From Marvania coccoides (Eukaryota > Chlorophyta > Trebouxiophyceae > Chlorellales > Chlorellaceae): a stretch of DNA of 64,000 nt. The stretch lies in the NCBI GenBank assembly GCA_963854735.1, contig OY978107.1, positions 69,501-133,500 on the forward strand. The letters are read 5' to 3'. Below the pieces are notes generated by a model. That model had not been told where the DNA came from and searched no databases. It saw nothing but the letters and a program-made list of their open reading frames with translations. Position 1 is the first letter of the stretch, and the number at the start of each line of letters is the position of its first letter. The translations under genes and the position numbers were made by a program. Shown here one piece after another: positions 56,430-64,000 of this stretch.

Positions 56430-57669
56430 AGCAAAACCCGCCAGCTGTTGCATTTAGCACCCCATTTTTTTCTCTCTCTTTCCTTTATGAACGATTCTGT
56501 AGAATGAAATGTCCTGTTCCCCAAGCTCATTTGCTTAGAAACAGCATAGTTTTGCCTCCGTTTGCTGTTGTTGATCCCCTCTCTCTTCGGACTAACACCT
56601 AGAATTATATTTGAACAATGCGGCGGCATCTCCCGCATTTGGCCATCATCACTCTCCCCCCGCATTCAATTGTTTTTTTCTCTCCCTCGCATATTTCACC
56701 GTCAACGTCGTTTCCCGCTCATCCCGTCACAATACTATGTTCATGCTTGCTTACTACCTTTCTTTTATGCAAAATTCTTCTTTTACTTATTTCTGTTATG
56801 TTCAAAACCAACCACCTTGTAATAAAATCGTGCATTCACTTTATTGAAGTTTTCAGCACCCACAACCTACGGAAATATTACGCAGCCAGCATTATGAGCA
56901 AACGATGCGCTTTTTAAATAAACAAAACGCCATGGCTTGTACACAGTAAACAATGTCTAAAATATGCATAGCCATCTCTCAGTTGGCTTGCCCCGGGCAG
57001 CTTGCAATCCCGCCTCGGCGCTCGAAGCATGAAACTGAATAGCAGAGCTGGGAGATAATTATAATTCGGCACTAAAATATCGTCTACGCGATGAATAATA
57101 ACAATTTTGTTAAATGCTATGTTCCGTGCTGCTTCGACAGCAACAATTGGTGGTTCGGTCGGTCACGCTGCACCCTGCCGCCGTCTGTGTTTCCAGGTCA
57201 ATTAATACCAAACACCCACCCTGTGCTGCTGTTTGGCAACACATACGATATGAAAGGCACGATGAGCAGCAGCAAGTCTTCTCGGCGCACTCATTTTAAT
57301 GAGAAGGAATCCGCCGCCGCCGTTCGAATTCAATAAAACGATTACAGCCATATGGTAAATGTGACGACGTCAGCAATGCGTTCTGACTGTGTATGGTCTT
57401 ATTGCGCACTAAAACCGTGTTGAGTGAGCTTTTCATTGGTCCAGATAGTTGCATTGTAGTCCTGCCCAAAAAACTTATTATATCTTGCTCCCTGCCAAAC
57501 GTACCTCGCTTACCTTCGCATCCGTTGGGTCGCCCACACATCGGGGGAACCATCCTTTCTTGCTCCCGCTGCGGTACCCCTTTTCTTTCTTCCCCCTATT
57601 TGTCCTGAAAAGTTTGGGCATTGGGTGGGGGCACTAAATTAATTTATTTTATAAGTATTTGGAGAGAAA
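56430..57669. other. Spacer between the secreted tandem pair
   Basis: About 1.2 kb: 3' untranslated sequence with TGTAA at 56818, then AT-rich sequence upstream of copy 2. No additional gene supported. Confidence 0.55.
56818..56822 (+). terminator. TGTAA polyadenylation motif
   Basis: TGTAATAAAATCG about 390 bases past the stop of secreted copy 1; fits the chlorophycean polyadenylation signal. Confidence 0.45.
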
Positions 57670-59527
57670 ATGAAGTTCGCAGTTGCTTTCGTGTTGCTAG
57701 CGAGCTGCCTGAGCTCCGCCCTGGGTGAGTTGGTGCTTCAAATACCTTGTGAAATCTCGAGACTGCAGACGGCTCACCACCCAAGACCTCTTATTTTTCT
57801 GCAGCCGAAGACCTGGAGAGCCGCGTGCTGCCCTCGTTCTCGCCTCCATCCCCGCCCCCTCCGCCCCTCGTCGGCTTTGGATGCCCCTCTGTGAGTGGTT
57901 TTGAAAATCAAGCTTGATTTGTTTTTACCCCCCAATTCTTTAGATCCAGCCTTATGAGCTGTTTTTCACCTTATTCTGCGCAGCTTGAGCTGGCTTTTGT
58001 GCTCAACCAGTACAGCTACCTCAATTTTGGCAACGATGAGGGCACCGCCGTTTGCGAGGCCATCCTGGCCAAGACCCCCTACAAGTACGCCAAATGCGAG
58101 TTCAACTACCGCTACGGCTACCGCTCCAGCAACCAGCTGCCTGCGCTGCTCGATGGCGTTATTGCCGGACCCAATCCTTCCACCGTGGTCTTCATGTCGA
58201 TCAAGTTCGGCATTCCCCAGCTGCCCAACCAGCAGAAGTGGTATGATGTAGGTCCTATAACATCAGCTCTAGATTTAAACTTACATTCCTGCGTTTTGCA
58301 GCTCATTATGCTGAAAAAAATATATATAATAATAAATAACAGCGGCGATGTTTTTTCCTCTAACATCGTCTCCCCCCATATTTGCAGTACGCCGAGGGCA
58401 ACCGCACTAAGCTCATGAACGTGTTTTCGTACGAGCCCACCCTGCAGAAGACCATCAGGGCGGCCATTGACTGGGACGGCAAAGTCACCACCCTGGAGAA
58501 CTGCGCAGCCTTCATGTGAGTAGGATACAGCGAATCGCATTTCCCAAACTATTCAACATGCATTCATTACCAATGAGAAGAAAAAATCTGAATGTTGACC
58601 CCCCCCCCCCCCTTTTTTTTCTCCCTCAGGTACGGTTACGACACCTTCACCTCCGACCAATTTGAGCTGGAATTCACCTACTGGGCACCTCACCCCTCTC
58701 CTCCTGACGTCCTCCCCTCCGATCCCGACTTTGTGCCCACCCCGCCCTTCCTTTACTTTGGCGGCAAGGCGTGCCCGTGCTACTACGACGTGGACATCCT
58801 CAACGAGGAGGGAGACGAGATTGAGACCGAGGCGCAGGACTTTGACAACCCCACCTGCCAGGCAAGTCATTACAATCAGTCATTGTAATGTCTCGTTCGA
58901 ATAAACGGAATAACGCTATCGTTTAACATTTATTTTCATTGATTGAAAATTCACCCGCAGGTGTTCCTCAACTCGGATAACGTGCCCGCCAGCAAGTTCT
59001 ACATCTTCCCCGACTCCTACTGGTCCGCCTTCCAGACTGAAGACGGCAGTGTCTTTGGATACCGCGGCTGCTTCGCCGAGATGCCCAAGCCCGACCCCGT
59101 GGTGTGCAAGTGGGATGGCGTGTACTCCATCGAGAGCATGTACTGCGGCGAGTACCTCTCCTTCTCCATCGCCGGCTGCAGTCTTTCCACCTACAACCTC
59201 CGCACCGCCCAGCAGTCCAAGGGCAAGCGCAAGCAATGGATGCTCAACCACTCCTTCAACTCCGAAGGCAAGGCCGTCGCTGGCCCCATCGAGGCCCACC
59301 GCACGTGCGAGGCCAAGTTCATTTCCAACACCCCTGGAAAGCTCGCCGAGAAGAAGTTCAGGTTTAAGATTGTGCCCACCGGCTCCGACTGCTCTGTGGT
59401 GCACCTGTACGGCCTGTCCCGCCCCAAGTTCACCAAGTACCTGGGCGTTACTCCTCGCTGCACTGGGCTCAAGTTCACGGGAGTTGAGGACAATGGATCC
59501 ATCTTCAGGCTGCGCAAGCTGAAGTAA
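57670..59527 (+). CDS. Orphan secreted protein of a tandem pair (copy 2)
   Basis: Six exons, 57670-57724, 57805-57890, 57984-58247, 58388-58515, 58630-58861, 58961-59527, giving 443 aa. Signal peptide MKFAVAFVLLASCLSSALA, Pro hinge PPSPPPPPLVG, then the same conserved landmarks as copy 1 through the whole length. It keeps the introns found in copy 1 (after the signal peptide and before YGYDTFTSD) and has three more. The last intron has a GC donor (TGCCAG|GCAAGT); without it the frame stops soon after NPTCQ, and the join to VFLNSDN exactly matches the uninterrupted sequence of copy 1. Same inferred extracellular role; unknown family. TGTAA at 59882-59886. Confidence 0.87.
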
Positions 59528-60777
59528 ATGTTCTAGACAATAGTTGTTGCCGCTGTTTTTTCGCAAGTGATGATCGATATATTGTTCTCATTTTTTACTA
59601 CCTCCCTTCATTCAATTTACCTTCACGGCCGTGCCGCAGCTGCTGTTTTTGTCACCCTTTTCCATGATTAATAGTATGCCGCCTGGTATTGTCATCCCCC
59701 TCCCCTCCTGTGACCTTCAACACTTCCTCTCCAACAAATATCAATATACATATAAATAATCTCTGCCGCTGCTTCTGTCAATTCTTCTACCGCCCGTTAT
59801 TACTCTCTTTTCAGCATTCAGTCGTGATCAGATCTAATAAATCTATCAAACACCTGGTACTTTTCAAAATAATTTTTGCACTGTAAATTTTGTTCACTCC
59901 TCTTTTGTGAAAAGCATTTTTTATAATACAATATAGATGCAGATGACCCTGTGCAGATACCCCTAACAAGCATAACAAATCAGGCACGCGACCCAATTAG
60001 ACTAATATGTGATAAAACGCAATGTTTTCAGCATAATGGCTGGCACGCGAAGAGCGGTTACGGCGCCATCGATTATGCATGCATACATTACAGGGTTTAA
60101 AGTCCACTTGCTGCCCGGAGTTTGGAATGTATATATTTGTATTGTGGTGTCCCCAAAAGGGCATCTAAGGCCTCGTAGCAGACTGTTTTGGCCAGCCTTC
60201 ACGGCTGGAGCGCTCTGGAGCTCCTCGCGGCTGAGAATACCTCCAGATCCACTAAGCATCAGCACGCATGTGCATGGACATGGGCACCGTCATTCTGCGA
60301 CTTCTTCAAGCCGCGGAGGTGCAGCCACTGTGTGAGACAGCTGCAATGATTTTTTAAAAGGAAAAGAAAACGTGGACCAGGCCGCTAAATAGCAAGATTG
60401 CCCAATTCCGAATCTCGTTTCGTACAATTTGCATTTGCGGCATTTAATAAGATTTATATGCGGCGCAATGACACGACATTTTGGTTTTTTTTTCAATCAA
60501 CGTAAGCTGCGAATCTTGAAATCATTTTTTCGAGGCACTGGTCAACACGTTTGATGCCCTGTGTGTCCATTTGGGCATAATTTCATCTAATAAGCGTGGG
60601 CATCGCTGCCTAAGTTCCTCCGACTCTCGACTTTGCTTGGAGATTGAAAGGAGTTGGTGGGAATTGATGCGTTTAAAGCCGCTGATTACGCGGTGCTCTC
60701 GGTATCAGGTATATATAGCTGAATGTAGCTTCATTTGAGGCCCTTATAATCGCCATTTTCTCACTATATACAAACAG
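59528..60777. other. Intergenic stretch upstream of the multi-pass membrane protein
   Basis: About 1.25 kb with a TGTAA at 59882-59886 serving the secreted copy 2. Open frames at 60002-60335 lack coding character. A first exon of the next gene must lie in or before the 3' end of this stretch. Confidence 0.45.
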
Positions 60778-62510
60778 GCGCTGTGTTTCTCGTTACTCTT
60801 GCCGCTCTATTCTACGCCATCAGCTGGCCTCGGATGTGCGGCAAGCAGCCTCCAGACCAGTTCAGCACGCTTTGGCCGCTGCGTGTGGCGCTGGAGCTCA
60901 CCCTCGCGCTGTGGGCCGCCCTCCAAGTCCTTCGGTTGAGCCTAATTTGGGGTCCTAACTCAATCGCAGCCCCAGAAAACGTCACTTCCTGGGCCGCAGA
61001 CGGCTGGTTATGCCGTACTTACCTCACCGCATCGCTGGGCGTGGCACACCCCCTCGCAGCCTGGCTTGCGCTGTTCCTGCTCTCGGGGGGGGGCAGAACA
61101 GCACAGATGCGCAGCGACAGCGGTATTTTAAACGGCTTTTCGGTCGATTCACTCAACAATGACAACAACGCCGAGGCGCCGAGATTTAGGGCTGAAGCAG
61201 GGAATGCTGCGATATTTGCCATTTTGTGCACGCTTCCCATTACACTTTTCCAGTCTGCCATTGCCTGGATCAGCGTGTGGCTCATCTACGAGGACCAAAG
61301 CCTGGAGTCGCAGCCTCGCAGCGTGCTGGGTTACTTTTTCGCTGCTTACTGGCAGGGCACGGCGAGCGAATGTGGCAGCGACAGCAGCGGCAGCTTTGAA
61401 AAGAAAGAATGCGCGCTGTGCGTGTTTCCAGCAGCAGCAGCCATTGTGCACGTAGCATGGACCTTTATTTTTCTTCTGGCGCTGTGGAACACCGCTTCCC
61501 GGCTTTCTTCCGCAATTCTTAATCGACCGCTGCGGGCAAGGCTCTGGCGCTTTGTGGGAGCAATCACTGCGCTGAGTGCGGTGGGGTGCTCTGCAATGGG
61601 TGCCAGCGTGGCCGAGGGCCCCTTCAGCTGGGTTAATCAGGGGTGCTGGTTGGCATATTTCGCCACCACAGCAGCGGCAGCGCTGCTGCTGACGGCAGAA
61701 CTGGTGGTGCGGCAAGTGCACGCCGCCCGCGCAGCGACGAAGGTGTATTTACTCTTAAGAGTGTCGGATTTCTATAGTCGCACTCGTGTTTTTGCATTTT
61801 ATAGCAAAATTGGATGGCACGCTGATTTTCCGTGTTTTTTTTTGTTGCAAACTGTTTTCAGTTCTTCGAAATGGCCAGTTTACTTCTATTTATATGATTC
61901 CCTGCTGCAGATGCGAGCAAGAACCATGTTCTTTGAGTTTGGCGGCAGCACCGGTGCTTCCACTTTTGCTCACGACGTCGTCTCCGGTAGGGAGTGGTCA
62001 AATCACCCAAATAACATTGAAGTAGCACAAAACCGCAGCCTCACCCCACCCCCCACTCTTTCTGACCCCAACTTCACCCCGACTGCCACCTCGCATCGCC
62101 ACAAGCGAAGCCCGACAACCCCCTCACTTACCAATTCAAACGGCGCATTACAAAATGAGGGGCAGCGCATTTCATCTGGATCGGTTGCTGCCGTGCATGG
62201 ACACAGCAGGCGTGCCAGCAGCTCCGCAGGCAGCTCGGCGTCAAACGGTGGCGGCAGCTTCAACAGCGGAGCTAACTTTCTTTCTTCCCTTCCGCGCCAC
62301 CGCCTCGCGCTCCCTATGGCGCAGCCTGATAGTGCTCCAGGCAGCACCACATCGTCTCCTTGCGGACCAGCTTCGTTGCAATCGCTGGCGTCAGCGCCAC
62401 CCCTGCCGCCAGGACTGGCGCACCTCAGTCGGCCTAGCAGGGGGTCCACGGGGCTTCGAAACCCGCGACAGCTGCCGAGGACGTCGAGCAGGGGGTCTGG
62501 TGGACTGTAA
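60778..62510 (+). CDS. Multi-pass membrane protein with serine-rich cytosolic tail (5' exon not found)
   Basis: Two exons are clear, 60778-61742 and 61911-62510, about 520 aa. The first begins behind an ACAAACAG acceptor with a partial codon, so an upstream exon carrying the ATG is missing from the model. About seven hydrophobic segments can be counted, for example LWPLRVALELTLALWAALQV, AIFAILCTLPITLFQSAIAW, ALCVFPAAAAIVHVAWTFIF and CWLAYFATTAAAALLLTAEL. The C-terminal 180 residues are Ser/Pro-rich with basic patches (RRASSSAGSSASNGGG), a likely phosphorylated tail. The topology recalls 7TM receptor-like proteins, but no family signature is recognised. The intron between the exons is open in frame yet has good GT/AG sites and AT-rich content. 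Confidence 0.65.
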
Positions 62511-62664
62511 GGAGGGGGGCGCAGATTTGGGGAGGTCAAGAATGAATATTTTAAACACACCTGGCGTATCGACACTTCTTGCTGCATTCCACCAGGCTGC
62601 GAAACCTAAATATTTCAAATTTCCAATTATATGCATATTGTTTTATTTTAAATTTTATTTTGTG

Positions 62665-64000
62665 ATGGCTTCAATTATGCAATGCTTGCTGACTGGCAAG
62701 CATCGCCTTTTTGCTCCCATGAAAACTCGATTAATGAATCAGTTGGCTCCGAAAGCGCACCATCGCTCGCCCTTTGCACAACACCATGTTCGAAATTCCC
62801 CCCAGCCTCGCAATCGCAGCGCCAGCGCCGCTGTCAGCACTGAAGGCCCCTCCAGCAGCGCCAACGGCTCCTCCGTTTCTGCTGAGGTTTGCAGTCTGCA
62901 AGTCACGTTCTTCGATGTTCCAGGCGCTCTGGCCGACGACCTGGGAGACATGTTGCTCGCAGAAGGGGCCACGTCGACCTCAGTTGAAGAGTACAGGTCA
63001 GTTTGATGTGTTTTAAAAGCCGCATTTCATGAGCGTGTGTTCATTGAGCTCCGTTGGGTGAATCGCAGGCCGGAAGGCGCCCCGGAGCAGAAAATATTCG
63101 CCAATGACGGCAGTGGGGAACACCACCGCGTGTGGGACCGCTGCAAAGTCTTGGGCTACTTCCCCACAGAAGTAAGTAAGCATTTTATTTTTTATCTTTT
63201 TAATTACTAACTTCGATGACATAATTCTTTTATAAAGTTCTTGATGCTGCTTTCTGCTCTTTATTTTTTCGGAATGATAGTGTTTTGTCCGCCCCCCCCC
63301 CCTGCAGAGCGATGCAGCGGCGGCAGCGGCAGTGGCGGCCGACACCGTGTCCCTGCATATGCAGCGGCAGCCCACGGTCACTCCGGTGCGCGTGCAGGAC
63401 TGGGAAGCAGCCATCAAAGCGAGCTACACGGTAAAAGCATACCATTCTATATTAATACCAAACCACCATCTACCTCGGCAATTTTGCAATTTTTCATCAA
63501 TTTTTTCCTACGGGTTTATCTCATCTGACTTCGCTTCTCTCCACTAATTAACGCATGCAGCCAGTTGAGGTAGCTCCAGACCTGTGGATTGTGCCTTCTT
63601 GGGCAGAACCACCCGCCCCCTCCGCCCTCAATTTAATTCTAGAGCCAGGGCTAGCCTTCGGCACAGGCGACCACCCCACCACCCGTCTGTGCCTGCGCTG
63701 GCTGCGCTCGCTATCCCAAGCCGAGGCCACCAGCAATAATCTCCCCGCTCCCGCTCACGAAAACCATGACAGCAGCGACGCTGAAAGCGGCAATGCTTCC
63801 ATTTCAATAATTTCTGGAAGCAGAGGCGTGATGGACTACGGCACGGGCTCGGGAGTGCTGTCGGTAGCAGCGCTGCTGCTGGGGGCGCCACGGGCGGTGG
63901 GGACCGATGTGGAGCCTCTGGCGGTGCGGGCGGCGCAGCAGAACGCGGAGTTGAACGGCGTGGGGGGCGCGTTTGTGGCGCTGCAGTGCGGAACGGACCT
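62665..64000 (+). CDS. Ribosomal protein L11 methyltransferase-like (PrmA family), 5' part
   Basis: Exons 62665-62996, 63069-63171, 63308-63430 and 63561 to the window end; the gene continues beyond 64000. The N-terminal 60 residues are basic and Ser-rich (MASIMQCLLTGKHRLFAPMK), suggesting an organelle transit peptide. PrmA features follow: VTFFDVPGALADDLGDMLLA, VQDWEAAIKASYT then PVEVAPDLWIVPSW, the LEPGLAFGTGDHPTTRLCLR motif, and a SAM-binding glycine motif (MDYGTGSGVLSVAALLLGA) followed by GTDVEPLAVRAAQQNAELNG. The enzyme trimethylates ribosomal protein L11; here probably in chloroplast or mitochondrion. An acidic Ser/Asn-rich insertion separates the GTGDHPTT motif from the SAM motif and is longer than in bacterial PrmA. 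Confidence 0.88.

Noticed and set aside
60002..60335. Overlapping open frames on both strands upstream of the membrane protein
   Set aside because: AT-rich codons, no domain or signal peptide, and no splice sites linking them to neighbours.

Overview
This window looks like nuclear DNA of a green alga (Chlorophyta, most likely Chlamydomonadales/Chlorophyceae). The evidence is GC-rich exons separated by AT-rich introns, core histone genes in divergent pairs with a GGTGTT...AACACC palindrome behind each gene, TGTAA motifs downstream of several stop codons, hydroxyproline-rich (SPPPP)n wall-type proteins, and plant-type PB1/Raf-like kinases, AP2 and PrmA-type genes. I do not assign a species. Coordinates are genomic spans; exon limits in each entry come from reading splice sites and codon phase, and most models close in frame.

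Layout. 0.6-9.2 kb: a tandem pair of PB1-domain Raf-like kinases that have both lost the DFG aspartate. 10.5-14.6 kb: a complete core-histone cluster (H3<>H4 and H2B<>H2A), with a small secreted-type reading frame between the pairs. 14.7-15.4 kb: a decayed coding region. 16.3-17.5 kb: an EF-hand/single-pass membrane protein. 19.3-24.7 kb: a CRAL-TRIO protein with a large membrane-spanning N-terminal part, and a ureidoglycolate amidohydrolase-like enzyme. 25.2-33.7 kb: a small unknown gene, an orphan secreted protein, a type II thioesterase, an oxysterol-binding-like protein and a secernin. 34.9-42.5 kb: two tandem paralogous extracellular proteins, each with a signal peptide, an MRH-like lectin-type domain, an SPPPP rod and two PAN/apple-like domains. 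43.7-47.5 kb: a SirB1/transglutaminase-like protein and an AP2/ERF transcription factor. 47.5-49.1 kb: a mosaic of exon fragments and a local duplication. 49.4-52.8 kb: an ABCG half-transporter. 53.3-54.5 kb: an NmrA-like gene with two mutually compensating frameshifts. 54.8-59.5 kb: a tandem pair of orphan secreted proteins. 60.8-64.0 kb: a multi-pass membrane protein and the 5' part of a PrmA-type methyltransferase cut by the window end.

The genes do not form operons; neighbours are mostly unrelated. The common theme is local tandem duplication (kinases, MRH-PAN proteins, orphan secreted pair) and many secreted or cell-surface products. The features that seem least described are the MRH-rod-PAN architecture with its same-phase rod exons, the PB1 pseudokinase pair, the orphan secreted pair, a short dispersed repeat present in at least three copies, and an apparently high share of GC-AG introns (5 of about 75 modelled).
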